64,000 nucleotides of DNA from Hevea brasiliensis (GCF_030052815.1 NC_079499.1:87769183-87833182), one strand, 5' to 3'; shown: positions 1 through 11,891, numbered from the stretch's first letter. Numbers and translations are program-made. The notes: a model not told the origin generated them from the letters alone.

Positions 1-62
1 TTGTTTTTTAAAATTTTATTTTAATTAAAAATAATAAATAATTTTTGATATTTAAAATTAAA
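1..62. other. A/T-rich flank of unknown origin
   Basis: This stretch is almost pure A/T. From about position 63 the sequence matches the 3' LTR of element A (from about 10507), but these first bases do not match what precedes 10507. The 5' LTR of A is therefore truncated here, or another insertion ends here. No feature is visible inside it. Confidence 0.5.
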
Positions 63-796
63 ACGAAGATTTTGACTTTTGGAATTTTGTTGAATTTCGA
101 GACTTTCAAATTAATTATTATAATTTTGCTAAGGTATATTGTACTATGTTTTAAGTTATAGTTGTGCACCACTGAGTTCACCACTCAGCGATAGTTTTGT
201 ATGCTGTCGTAGGTGAAAAGAGCATAGAGCAGTTGAGTAAACTTCTTTGAGGACACATTCAGATCAGCTCTAGGTATATCATAAGTATACCCATGTACAT
301 AGGTTTGATGTATGCATGTAATAATATGTATGTAAATTATTTGAGCAGTTGTATAAAAACTCTTATAAAATATTTTGGTATGTAATTAAATGTAAATTAT
401 TATAAATATAAATTTGAGAATAGTTTTGTAATATTAATTTTTGTGTCTTGTAATCAATGAAATGTTTCTTTTATGATGAGGTTGGTTTGAAAATAAAATG
501 ATTTGATTATTGAGATTAAATTGTGAGATGAAATAAAGTTTATTGGAGTTATATTTGAGAAAAGTGTTTTCCTTTTCAGGTTTGAAGAACTGTTTTCTCA
601 AAATACAACCGGTACTCTACCGAAATTTTAAAAAATTTTTTATAACACCAGATTTTAATCGATGATTTAAATTTCACGAAAATTGATTTAAAATTCCTTG
701 TAGTATATTTAATAGGCTACCGGTAGGCGAAGTACGGTAATTTATTAGGTGTAGTACGGGATCATGTTATATCTTATGGAGAAGTAGGGTGTGACA
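63..796 (+). repeat. Element A 5' LTR, 3' portion
   Basis: The stretch matches 10507-11274 closely and ends GGGTGTGACA. It is followed after seven bases by a tRNA-iMet primer-binding site, which fixes it as the end of a 5' LTR on the plus strand. It holds the conserved hairpin with arms CTGAGT (172-177) and ACTCAG (183-188), preceded by GCACCA and followed by CGATAG. Compared with the 3' LTR it lacks a short stretch near position 420. Confidence 0.9.
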
Positions 797-803
797 TGTT
801 TAG

Positions 804-815
804 TGGTATCAGAGC
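804..815 (+). other. Primer-binding site, element A (tRNA-iMet)
   Basis: TGGTATCAGAGC lies seven bases after the LTR end at 796. It is complementary to the 3' end of plant initiator tRNA-Met, the usual primer for Ty3/Gypsy chromoviruses. The match is intact although the element's genes are ruined. Confidence 0.9.
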
Positions 816-983
816 TATGGTTTTAAAGTGAATTTTGAATTGTGAAATTGAATTAATTTTATTGGTAAATACAACTGCTCAAATGTTTGATACATATAGT
901 ACATTTACATTATAAATATGAACTAATGGAGAGAAATCTCCTTGTGCTGGTTGTACAGGAAATAGAAAATCCTGTAAAAAGAT

Positions 984-1502
984 ATGGAAGAGAAGAATGA
1001 GACAATAGAACAGTCTGTGACGGTGGAAGTACAAGGTGAGGCCCCAACTCCGTAGAGTGTCGAAAGCTCGACTATACGAGTTTCACAGGTACAAATTACC
1101 GCACAAATGGCCTAGCAAATGGCCACTTTCTTTCAACAAATGGCTGATATACTGTCAGCTCAAGCTCAAGCACAAACTCAACCCCAACAAGGGCAGTGTG
1201 AAATAAAGAAGAGGGAGAAACCTATGGGTCAGAGCTCGAGCAGTAATTTAGGGAAGAGAAAAAAATTTGAGGAGCCCCGAGCTCACGGATATGACAGAGG
1301 CAGATTATCAGGGCAAAGACCACCAAGACGTAGTTGTCGAACAACCAGAAGTTCCTATCCTCCTCGTATTTGTAACTCTTATGGCAAACTACATGGGGGT
1401 ATTTGTCGTAAAGCCACTGGAGCCTACTACAATTGTGGAAAGCTTGGACACTTTGTTAGAGATTGTATTAGAGCACCTCAATTTGCTCTCCGTAGTTCAT
1501 AG
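984..1502 (+). pseudogene. gag: Element A gag remnant, capsid deleted
   Basis: The frame opens with an ATG at 984 whose first residues resemble the gag start of elements D and E. It has a TAG stop at 1053-1055 and another just upstream of 1119, then runs open to 1502. The sequence jumps from the Gln/Met-rich N-terminal part straight to the basic Gly/Arg-rich linker. The whole capsid region, including the YDWW block seen in D and E, is missing, a deletion of roughly 0.5 kb. At the C-terminus a zinc knuckle remains as YYNCGKLGHFVRDC, in which the first cysteine has become tyrosine. It cannot make a working Gag. Confidence 0.8.
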
Positions 1503-1639
1503 ACAGTCAGCCAGAGTCAAGATAGAAATAGAGTTGGTACTCCATGTAATCATAACACAGCAAATCAACCCAAACATAGTAGCGCATCAGTCAGAGCATC
1601 CACTATGCGCCAAGGAGAAAGAGCGGAAACTTCGGATGT

Positions 1640-3133
1640 AGCTGCTGGTAAGTTCTTAATTTTTGAAAGAAACAATTAGTTATTATTTGATCCCAGCACT
1701 ACTTAGTTGTGTGCTAGTGTTAGAACTATATGTTCTGTTGCTATTCCTTTACATGGGAATAAATTTTGATGTATTAGTGACTAGTCCTTTAGGATAAAAA
1801 CTATAATAACAAGTATGATTGACATTAATTTTGGAAGAATTTTTAGCTAAAAGTATTTTCTAACACACTATAAATTATAAAGCTAATTGGCGAGCCTACT
1901 TAATGTAAGGCAAGAGGACCTAAAAGTAAGTTATAGTAATAGAATTGCTCTAGATGAGGGCAAAGATGTTACTATTAATAATTGTCAAGGGATATTGTAA
2001 TTAGAATATGTTTAGGATATTAGTGGATTCGAGAAAGATAAGATGTTAGAAAACCTAGTCCATGAGGTTATAACGTAGTGACTATGTAATGTTCTCGATG
2101 TTTGTATTGTAAGCTGCAAATTACAGTACCGATATGGGATTACTGTGTAGAGCTACGTGCTTCCTCGTGGTACACCAAGATAAAGATGTTTGTAAGTAGT
2201 CTTTGATTTGATACAGTTACGCCCGAATAAAGTACTATTACGGGAAATAAATGTGAAAATTCTAGTCAGAAATTTAAAACTTTAGAACTAGCCTATCGAA
2301 AGACTACACTTGTAAGGTAGCTAGAGTCACTGACTCGGTTACATTAATGTGAACTACCTGTACCATAGTAATTGCTATAAGCTTAGAGATATCAGTACGA
2401 CTTATCATCCTCAGATGGATGTATAGTCGAAACGAGTAATTCAAGTAAATTTTGAAACTCATTGTGTTCCTGTAAATAATGAAATGAAATGATAATAATA
2501 ACCTGTAATATGTGATAAGCCCTCGAGAATATACTGAGAACTTGTGTCATTGAATCTGAGTTAATGGGATAGATACCTCTCACTAACAGAATTTGTATAC
2601 AATAATAAGTGTCAAGTTATCATACAAACGGTACCCTATGAAGCACTATAAGGGAAAAAGTGCAGAACACCAGTACGTTAAACTGAGTTGGGAAAAGATA
2701 TCTAGACATTGATATAGAGTCTTCCAATTATTTTGATATTTTTGTCAGAAAAGAATGATTTAGGTATTTGAAAATATATTTAGAAATTGTAGTGCTATTC
2801 CCTCTGGAAGCGAGAATAGATACCTTTCATTGATAAAGTTTGTGTATAGTGATATTTATTAAATAAGCACGAAGATGCTAAGGTATAAGGTCTTGTATGA
2901 GATAAATGCAGAATACCTAGACAAAGGGTAATTTAACAGAGTTGGAATTGGTAAAAGAGACTGAAGGACCAGTAAGGATTCCAGTATGAGAAATCAAAGA
3001 ACTAATGAATAATAGATTTTCATGAGTAGAAATAATAAAGGCAAAAGAAAACAATGATGGGAGTGTGAATAAAATTATGAGATAACGATATTCTTAGTTC
3101 TTTGAATCCGATGAATTTCGAGGACGAAATTCC
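1640..3133 (+). pseudogene. pol: Element A pol remnants (protease, integrase)
   Basis: Only fragments are recognisable. Around 1640-1800 a protease relic keeps the LLFDPS..T core and the following 'TSPLG'-like stretch, with stops. Reverse transcriptase is nearly unreadable. From about 2390 there is an integrase relic: the HPQTDGQSE segment is degraded, followed by the intron-like insert (2445-2518) and then sequence corresponding to LEDMLR and the downstream GPY/F region to about 2700. A second, similar stretch beginning near 2815 repeats the 'RYL.L..F.Y' part, so this integrase segment appears duplicated. The tail (3113-3133) is the conserved inverted repeat found just before the polypurine tract. 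There are many stops and frameshifts. Confidence 0.7.
2445..2518 (+). other. Decayed intron-like insert in A integrase
   Basis: This 74-nt A/T-rich insert follows a CAA codon in the integrase relic and starts GTAAATTTTGAAACTCATTG, identical over 20 bases to the insert in element B at 25910. The end reads GTGATAA where B has GTGATAG, so the 3' splice AG is lost. See the finding on element B for the frame argument. Confidence 0.65.
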
Positions 3134-3151
3134 TTTTTAGAGGGGAAGAGT
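3113..3151 (+). other. Pre-PPT hairpin and polypurine tract, element A
   Basis: The inverted repeat GAATTTCG (3113-3120), loop AGGA, CGAAATTC (3125-3132) is followed by the purine tract AGAGGGGAAGAG (3139-3150). The 3' LTR begins at 3152. The purine tract primes plus-strand DNA synthesis in this group. Confidence 0.85.
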
Positions 3152-3792
3152 TGTAACACCCTCATTTTCATAGTCCGTACATCCTACTGTTCCGATGGCT
3201 AATGTCTGCCCCGGAAAGTCAAAATGTCTAGAACTACACTCCAGTGATAGTAAACAAGCATAAAATAAGGAAATATATGATGAGAAAAATTAAGAAAAAA
3301 TAAAAGAGATAAAATGTGACTAAGTTAAACGAGCCAAACCCGCAGCGGTGGGTGACCGCACCGGGAAGTTACGATGAGGACCGTTGACTAGCCTTAGATC
3401 GTGAGGGACCCCGAAAAATATTTTTGGGACATAATTAAAGGTTTACTGAGGTGTAATTGACATTGGAAATGTCAAAGAAAAATTAATAAGTTAGTATAAT
3501 AAAAAACAAAAATTAAAGAAATCGGCGGTACAAGGAGTTAATCGGTAGTATCGAAAAATCCGAAATATAAACCGAAGAGGGGTATTTTGGTCATTGACAC
3601 CTAGAATGGACTTTTGACCTAAATGTCCATTAAAAGTAAATGGTATTAAATTTTTGGCACTCCATGAAAAATGAAATTAAAAATGAAATGCAATTAAAAG
3701 AGAAATGGGGGATTAGTTTGCAAATATTGAAACCTTGGATTAAACTAATGTTTAATTATTATTAGTGGACAATTAGTGGACCTTAGTGGGGG

Positions 3793-3800
3793 TATAAATA
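3793..3800 (+). promoter_or_regulatory. TATA box in element A LTR
   Basis: TATAAATA lies about 640 bp into the 3' LTR, in a G/C-richer setting. This is a plausible position for the U3/R promoter in an LTR of this size. No start-site data can be seen; the call rests on the motif and its location. Confidence 0.55.
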
Positions 3801-4694
3801 CCCATAAGTGGACGGCAATGACCACTTCAACATTCATTTTCTTCATTTTGCACAACCATGGCCGAAACATATTCTCTCAAAATCTCCATGGAAGGTTTCA
3901 ATCAAAGCTCTCAATCCTCACCATTTTTCCACATAAAACCACAAGTTTCCTTCACAAGAACTTGTCCTTACCTCATGGGCATCATGTAGGAAGCAAAAAG
4001 AAGAAGTTTTGGTGAGGTTTAGCAAGCTCCAAATAAAGGTTAGTGCTTAATCTTTCCATTTTCCTTCACTAATCCTTGTGTTGAGCTTTAGGTAAGTTGA
4101 ATTGCTAAGAAAAATTAAGGAAATGATTGAGTATTGGTGAACCTTAGTTTTGACAGCCATGAAAATGCATGGATAATGACTTATTCTTATATTTAATGGA
4201 TGGAAATTAAGATTGATTAACTCAAACGGAAGTTGTAGTAAGTTAATATCCAAGTATGTGTATGTTAGTGCTTGAATTAATGGTTTAATAGTGGGACTTT
4301 GATGCTTTAGTAAACTGCCATATTGGGCAGCCGTAAATATCATGAATTTGTGTGCGAGTTTATGAAATTTATCAATGAAATATGATGGTGTTGAATGGTG
4401 GGCAGTTTGTGTATGTGTAAAATAAGTGTTGATGTACATTGAATTTGGGTGGATGTGAATGTTGGACTTTAATGGTGAATTGTGTGCATTGAGCACTTGA
4501 GTGTTCTGCCCAATATGCTTGCTGGAATTGTGTTTCGTATTTGTAGAAGTGCTATGAATAAATAATGAAGTCATGCGGAGGAGGAGGAATGTCAAATTGG
4601 AAGTGTAATTGTCTTGTGCAGGTTGTGTGTTGTTGGCAGTACCTAAATTAGGTTATAAGTGCAAAACTGTGAACCTAATTGGTATGAGGCCAAT

Positions 4695-4713
4695 GGGGGG
4701 GGGGGGGGGGGGG
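4695..4713. repeat. Run of 19 G
   Basis: An uninterrupted G homopolymer lies inside the A 3' LTR. None of the other LTRs in the window has such a run. The true length may differ because long homopolymers are error-prone. Confidence 0.9.
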
Positions 4714-5314
4714 TGAAATTAGACACCAAATAGGTCAACTTTCATGTAGAAATGTTGCCAAAATTCTGCCTAGAAACTGACCTTAAAAATGACCAAATCC
4801 GGAATGGCAACCTTGCAAACCCAGATTTTTAATCATATGAACAATAGTCATTAGGATGACCATAACTCACTCAAAACTGGTCCAATTGACCTGAAATTTT
4901 TACCATGGATAGCTTAGACATAGAGCTACAATTCTTATGAGACACCAAAGCCCATAAATTGCCAGAACCAAGTCAAATAGCTTGAACAAGTTCGGATACC
5001 AAAACTGCCACAACTAAAAGTGACCTAAAATTGACCAAATTTTGCACTAAAGGTGCAATCTGTCCAGCTTTAGTAAATTGACCATATCTTGGTCTATATA
5101 ATTTAGAATGACCTAAAATTTTTCTCTGAGTGCAATAAGACATAGAGCTACAATTTTGCTTCTTTGACTAGAAGCTAAAAACCAAGAGAAATAGGACTTT
5201 AAGCTAGACTAATTTAGCACACAAAAATTAAAAACTTGACATTTACATACAATGATGCTTGAAATAATTTGGCAATGAATGCCAACTTGTAAAAATGGTA
5301 AATTGTACTATATT

Positions 5315-8300
5315 TGTAACACCTCTCACCCGACTACAGTGTAGCCAAGTAAGGCATGCTACAATCGGTGCCGGAGCACCCTAACTTATCTTACTTAATT
5401 TTTTTTAAATAATTTTGAATTCATTTAATTTAATATCAATTATTTTTCGACGAAGAAACCAGCGGAGTTTCCCCTATTTTATTATCGTTTGACGTGTTTT
5501 ACTATTCACCTGTTTGAAACTTTCAATAATATTTTACAATAAAAATCCCAGCAATTATTTTCATAACCATCTCATTCATATATCTTAATTTCATATTTAT
5601 TTCCATGCATTATCTATATATTTCAAATCTGTCTTCAAATCCATACAATCTCATTCTTGCTAAAATCACATAAGTAAAATTTTCAAATTTCATTAATTTA
5701 CACAATTTTATAATTTACATGATATATAAATTAATAACATATGAAAAAGCTAATTAATTAATTTACATCGCATTTCTATTAATTACCTGTTCATAATCTA
5801 CATTATAATACAATATCTAGCATTTTATATAAAATACAAAATATGATCTATATGGGCCCTATCTACGTGCATTGCTGAGGAGGTGATAAACTTTGACACT
5901 CTGCAGATAAAAACTCCCAAACTTCCCACTCAAACGTCCATTGGGTTCTAGCTTCAGTACCTGCGCGAAGGAAACAATTCCATCGCGCTAAGTATTGCTG
6001 CTTAGTGGTGCAATAATATAACAAGGAAATAATATACAAATAAAGATAGAAATAAAACATAATTCAAATAATTAAGATTTATTTATACTTCACATGCGGT
6101 TTCTAAAATTTAATATGTTTTATCCTAATTTAGTCTTCTTTGAAAGTGTTTATTTTGCCAATGTACAGTAATAATGCACAAAGAAAAATGATCTGAAAAT
6201 AATAAATTTATGCTTATATTATTATATAAGTCACATTTGCAATATTTATTTATGTTATAATTTTCTTTGCTAATATTTTAGCATTTTCTCTATACTTGCT
6301 AGGTTGTCTCAGATTATCTCATAATAAGTAAATTTTAATATATGTCCAGTTCATTTCGATTCTTTCTAATTAATAACTATCATAATTTATTTTAGGTCAT
6401 CCTACTCATTTATTTTATTTAATTTCTAATATTTTTAATTGCTAATATTCTTAACTTATCTCAATAAATTTCACTGCCCAAGTAACCTATAACAGGCTGA
6501 CTAAATTGGATAACAGGTCATTGGCACTAGACACCGCGGTGTCTCGGGCCGTCATACCATGGGACGCAGAACGTCAACCACGTATGCAGTCAGTATGGCT
6601 AAAAAGCCATGATAACACATAATCAGGCATAAAAGCCATGAATGTTGGCATAAAGCCATGAATGCGGGCATAAAGCCATGAATACATGCACAAAGCCATG
6701 AATATAGGCATAAAGCCTTTCGCAGTACTACTAAAACAATACCCTATTGGCATGCCAAACTATCCAATCTAACACACATGTCTAGGCAATACAAGGGCAC
6801 ATAATATCATTAAATATTAATATATTGTGTTTTATGACTTTATTATTTCATGATAAATTTCATAATTTATACATTCATCATAATATTCATACATTCCTTA
6901 CATCATTCATATTGATCACAATTCACAACAATGGTGTTCATATACCATTGTACTCAAAATATTTTTCCTTTCTCTTATAAAGAAAACTAATGTTCCATTC
7001 ATATTTTCATGTGATTCATTTATTCATTACAATATTTATATGAATTCATAACTCATACAAGGTGTTATTATCTTATTTGTAATGGAAACATAAATCCTAA
7101 TGTAAACCTCATCCCATTTATACTCAACAATCCATCTAGGTTAATGTCATTTCATATTCAAGTGATATTACTTATGTTTTATTAGACCTACTAGTAATGG
7201 AAATAAATCTTAACTATATACTCACATAACTTAAATGTTCATTAAGCCATTTAGGTGAATTACTATTCCTATTCTAAGTAATCCATGAATGTTTCATGGA
7301 TTCCAAATTTCATACCTTAATTTCCTCTACCAATTTAGTTATTATACTTTGTGTCTTTGTATTACTATTCACATTACTATTCACTCAAATTGTTGACTTT
7401 TTAATACATAGTAAATTTATTGAACCTAAGTTCTCCAAGATACCACATTTTGCATTCAAAATTTGTTGGTATTGGTTACCAATACCATTTCCAAGCTTAA
7501 TGTTAATTGGGCAGAATTTTCAGTTTTCATGCTTTGTATTTACTGTTCCATTGGTCATTTTTGAAGTGGGAATTTGGAAAAATGATCAACATGAAAGTTG
7601 TTCCTTATTTTGTCTAGTTGAATTTCTTTTTTTGAATCACTCCATTTGGAGTTTTGTAGCTCAAGTTATGGTCATTTTACCATAACTGGCCGGAGTGACC
7701 TATACCCAGATTTTTTGGGCAATTTGGTTCTGCCAGATTTGGTGACCTAAGTTTGGTTGGCAATTTGACTAGGTTATGGTCAGAATTTGGATTTGTGTTC
7801 TTCATGAAAGTTGTTGGTCTATATCTCAGCTTGGTTTTGGTAAAATTTCAGGTCAATTGGACCTTTTTACACTGAGTTATGGCCAAATGACCAAATACTG
7901 TTTATTTGGTCATTTTGCCCGAGCAGACTGCAGGTCACCCGGATTAGGGCAAACTTTTGGTCCACATGATTTGGTTTTCTGGGCATGGTTTCTTCACCAA
8001 AGTTGTGACATTATGTGTGTAGTTTCACCTCCAATTGGCCTCATACCAATTGGAGTCATACAACTTCAGTTGTAGGTCAAAAAATACCCTGGACTCATAG
8101 GTCTGAATTTCCTGCATAAGAGAAGCACTCTCAATTTTCAATATCACCCAACTTCCAAACTTCAATTCACATTTATAGCACTTCTAATAGTCAATAATCA
8201 ACCTCAACATCATCAAATTCAAGTCACAACACAAAATTCCATATTTGAGCAAACCCTAAATCAACTTGCATAAATTTTAAATTCCAAGAGAATTTCTAGC

Positions 8301-9381
8301 ACTAACCTTATTCCTTAGCTTCACTCAACTTCAATTCCACCTTCTAATCAATCAAAAACTTGAAGCTCCTTCTTGGTCCACCTTGGCTGAAATTCCTCTT
8401 GCCCCGAACTCAATTTCTTTTGGTTTTCTTGAGTTCTTTCTACTAATTAGGCTTTAGTTTAGGGTGGGCTATAATTTTTCCAAGAAAAAATTTGGTTGAG
8501 ACTTAGGGTTTTAAGCTTTGGATTTTAGGTTTTAATGGAAAATTTTAGAGAAGAAGGGAAGAAGGCAAGTGGACGAGAAGAAGAAGGGAAAAAGATGCAG
8601 ATTTTTGTTCAATAATTAGCCTATATAATAATTAAATATTTAATGGCAATATGGTAAATAAGTAGAATGGCAAATTTGAAATTATTTTGAAGTTTATAAT
8701 CATTATAATTTGACTTTTCAATAATTATTTTTAATTTTCATAATTTCAATTAAATAAATTAATTTAGCTTCATTAAATTAATAATCATCATTTTTGGTCA
8801 ATATTGGACCCTCAAATTTAATTGACGAAATTTTGCTCTTACCAAGTTGTCGGTTTATCTTTCTTTCTTCTTTCTTTTACTCATTTTTAATTTAATTTTC
8901 ATCAATATTTATTCCTATTTTATGTCATAATAATTATTTACTTAATTGGACAAGTTGGTCAAAAATCATCTCCGAAGACGAAATGACCCAAATGCCCTCC
9001 GTTTGGCTTAACAGACTAAAATTGTCTGTACCAATTGAAAAATTTTTCTAAGCCTTTTCTTGGCATTCTAATGCCATAGAAACCTCAATGACTCTTCTCT
9101 GAAGTCCCAAAAATTATTTTATGAATTTTCTCCCGGGTCTAGAGCTCCTAGTTGCGAGAACCGCAACTTCTCATTAGGTTACCCATCGCTAGGGCACTGG
9201 CTCATTTAACTTGGTTGTATTTTATTTCTAAAATTTTTCCTTAATTTTTCTTATACTTATTTGAGTTATTTATGACTCCTCACTCTAGTCTAAATATTTT
9301 TCTAGATGTTCTAGCTGTCCAGACCGACACCGATCACCAGAACAGTAGAATGTGCGGAATTGCTACAGTGAGGGTGTTATA
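5315..9381 (-). mobile_element. Solo LTR G (F-like family) with TSD ATATT
   Basis: A single 4067-bp LTR is flanked by exact ATATT copies at 5310-5314 and 9382-9386. Its left end TGTAACACCTCTCACC and its whole layout match the LTRs of element F, so it belongs to that family but is diverged. Its right end reads TGTTATA where F has TGTTACA, a terminal substitution. With no internal region and intact target duplications, it is what remains after recombination between two LTRs. Inside are a ~20-bp tandem array (6626-6718), the hairpin (5988-6005, one pair broken) and degenerate ~190-bp modules (about 7560-8070). Confidence 0.93.
6626..6718. repeat. ~20-bp tandem array in LTR G
   Basis: About five imperfect copies of a unit built on GGCATAAAGCCATGAAT follow each other with no spacer between them. 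The F LTRs carry the same array with about four copies (14384-14458 and 19639-19712). It is a short tandem repeat of this LTR family, not a CRISPR. Confidence 0.85.
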
Positions 9382-10220
9382 ATATTGGTAGCATATTGAA
9401 ATGAAAAATGTGATAGATTGGTAACATTAAAATTTATTCCCCTGGAGTGCATTAAGGGTCAACATTATAGGTTGACTAAGGAAAGCAATAGTATTAAATA
9501 AATTAATTATTGAACCTTATTGTCAGAGACAGTTTAATCGAGTACTGAAACACTTTAAATTGTGTGTTTCAGTTAGCAAAGACTCAGGGAAGGGGAAGGA
9601 AACACTGAGTCACGGCCAAGAGGTTACTCTTCAGAGGTTTGTGCACAACTAATTTTTAATTGATTTTGTTCTAAATATTTCATATGATTAAATGAAGTAG
9701 TTTCCTTCTATATTATGTTTATCAAGTATTGGATTTAATTCAATGATTATTGAAATTGTTATAGTATGTATGAATTTAGCTTTGTGAAATAGTATTTTAA
9801 CAAGTATTAAGCATTGTTGTGGATTGAATAAATTATGTTTTGGAAAATTTTGATAGAATATGTTTTGAATTGTGATGGGCAATTTGCATGGAAAAATAAA
9901 AATTTATGTTTTAAATTGTGATGAGCAAAAAAATTATTGGATATTGGAATTGACTTTGAATCGAATTGTGTTGTGATTTATGCTCATAAGAAGGACAAAG
10001 AGATTGATGATATTGTTTTGTATCTCACTATAGATGCTTGATTAGGTTATTACCCGTTTCTCTCATTTGTTGAGGAGACAATGGAGTTAGCTTTGTTTTG
10101 ATTACCATGGTATGTGTACAGGCTTAGATTCTCCTCTTATTAGAGGTTAGATATAAGTCTAAGTTTATATGTTATGGCCCTTTCGGAAGTTTCATTATTG
10201 TGGTGTGTACTGTGCACGAT

Positions 10221-10290
10221 GATTCGACCTCCCCGACCATAGGGAGTTAGAATCCGATTCGATCTCCTCGACCATAGGGAGTTAGAATCA
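10221..10290 (+). repeat. 35-bp tandem duplication in A LTR
   Basis: Two adjacent 35-bp units (10221-10255 and 10256-10290) share GACCATAGGGAGTTAGAATC and differ at a few positions. They lie in the second half of the A 3' LTR. Confidence 0.8.
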
Positions 10291-11573
10291 CCCCAAAGAT
10301 GGCCCTTTCGGATTAGTCTTGCACAGTTAGTGAGATAAAGAATGGTTTTTGAATAGTAAAGAATTTCGATTTCAAATGGGATTTATACATAATTGATTTT
10401 GTTGGAATTAATCTTTATTCCATGATTGTTGGAATTACTTTAAATGTCCAGTTGTGATTTGATAAATTGAATTTCTTGCTCAAAGTCATTTTAACTAATG
10501 ATTTATATTATTGGCAACAAAGATTTTGACTTTTGGAATTTTATTGAATTTTGAGACTTTCAAATTAATTGTTATAATTTTGCTAAGGTATATTGTACTA
10601 TGTTTTAAGTTATAGTTGTACACCACTGAGTTTACCACTCAGCGATAGCTTTGTATGATGTCACAGGTGAAAAGAGCATAGAGCAGTTGAGTAAGCTTCT
10701 TTGAAGACACATTCAGATCAGCTCCAGGTATATCATAGGTATACCCATGTACATAGGTTTGATGTATGCATATAATAATATGTATGTAAATTATTTGAGC
10801 AGTTATATAAAAACTCTTGAAAAATATTTTGGTATGTAATTTAATGTAAATTATTGTAAATGTAAATTTGAGATTTCATTTGCCTAAACAGTTTTGTAAT
10901 ATTAATTTTTGTGTCTTGTAATCAATGAAATGTTTCTTTTATGATGAGGTTGGTTTGAAAATAAAATGATTTGATTATTGAGATTGAATTGTGAGATGAA
11001 ATGAAGTTTATTGGAGTTGTATTTGAGAAAACACATTGGAAGTGTTTTCCTTTTCAGGTTTGAAGAACTGTTTTCTCAAAATACAGCTAGCACTCTGCCA
11101 AAATTTTGAAAAATTTTTTATAACACTAGATTTTAATCGAAGATTTAAATTTCATGAAAATTGATTTAAAATCCCTTGTAGTATATTTAATGGGTTACCG
11201 GTAGGTGAAGTACGGTAATTCATTAGGTGTAGTACGGGATTATGTTATATCTTACGGAGGAGGAGGGTGTGACAAATTAATTAATTTATATTTGATATAA
11301 ATTGATTAGAAGAAGAGAAATAATTATTTTGGGTTAAAAACTCAAAATTAAGACAGAAGGGCATTTTGGTCATTTCACAGGGTAACATGTGACACCATGT
11401 GATGGTGACACATGGCACTACACATAAGCTTGCCAAATGTCTTTTAATCATGTAAAATGATTAAAATTAAGATTAAATATAGGTTTGACACTTGGCACAA
11501 TGTGATTGGGTCAATTAAATCTAGAACCAATCAAAAGGTGACATGTGGCAAGGGTTTAAAGTGGTGACTTAGC

Positions 11574-11580
11574 TATATAA
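11574..11580 (+). promoter_or_regulatory. TATA box in element B LTR
   Basis: TATATAA is followed by an A/C/T-rich stretch and preceded by repeated ACATGTGGCA-type words. It is a plausible LTR promoter about 1.05 kb before the LTR end. Confidence 0.5.
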
Positions 11581-11891
11581 GTATTACTATGAAAAGAAAA
11601 AAAATAATAAGCTGCTGCTCCTCTTTGTGTTGCCACCCAAAGGCTCCTCTTCCTTTACTTCTTCTTCTTCTCTCATCTATTCTAAGAGATTAGCAAATAA
11701 TCTCTTGAATTAAAAATACTAGAAATCGTTTCTAGTGTCCTGTTTACATCTTTAATCTCTTAAAAGGCAAAACTTGATTTTCAAATTAATAGAAAAAGCT
11801 TTAGAAGCTTTTCAAGGACTGCCATAGGTGAACTTGGTGTGGACAAGCTAGAGGGACAACATCTAGTGTCCTAAAGACGCATCCCAAAGGC

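Larger units (their letters stand above)
63..11274 (+). mobile_element. Element A: decayed Ty3/Gypsy retrotransposon
   Basis: The element consists of a partial 5' LTR (63-796), a primer-binding site, an internal region of about 2.4 kb with broken gag and pol remnants, a polypurine tract and a 3' LTR (3152-11274) that is split by solo LTR G. Without G, the 3' LTR is about 4.05 kb. The internal region is much shorter than the roughly 4.9 kb of elements D and E, so large deletions have occurred. The gag leader resembles D/E, while the integrase remnant resembles B and includes the same intron-like insert, so A looks mosaic. Its right flank is AATTA (11275-11279); the left target-site copy lies outside the window. 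The following DNA looks like the 5' LTR of element B, so A probably inserted there. Confidence 0.85.
3152..11274 (+). repeat. Element A 3' LTR, interrupted by solo LTR G
   Basis: The LTR starts TGTAACACC directly after the purine tract and ends GTGTGACA. It is split at 5314/9382 by G; the combined length without the insert is about 4.05 kb. It contains a TATA box at 3793, the ~190-bp LTR module at about 4851-4975 and 5080-5200, a 19-G run at 4695, a 35-bp tandem pair at 10221 and the conserved hairpin at 10626-10642. The open frames inside it (for example 4047-4595 on the minus strand) have no recognisable product. Confidence 0.9.

Noticed and set aside
3776..4015. 79-residue open frame just before and after the TATA box
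   Set aside because: It begins upstream of the likely transcription start and has no recognisable motif; the TATA box itself lies in the frame.
4047..4595. 182-residue open frame on the minus strand
   Set aside because: It lies wholly inside the A 3' LTR, antisense to the element, and is rich in His/Ser/Thr/Asn with no domain; it is by-chance openness of LTR sequence.
6626..6718. CRISPR-like short repeats
   Set aside because: Units of about 20 bp are directly adjacent without unique spacers, in a plant LTR.
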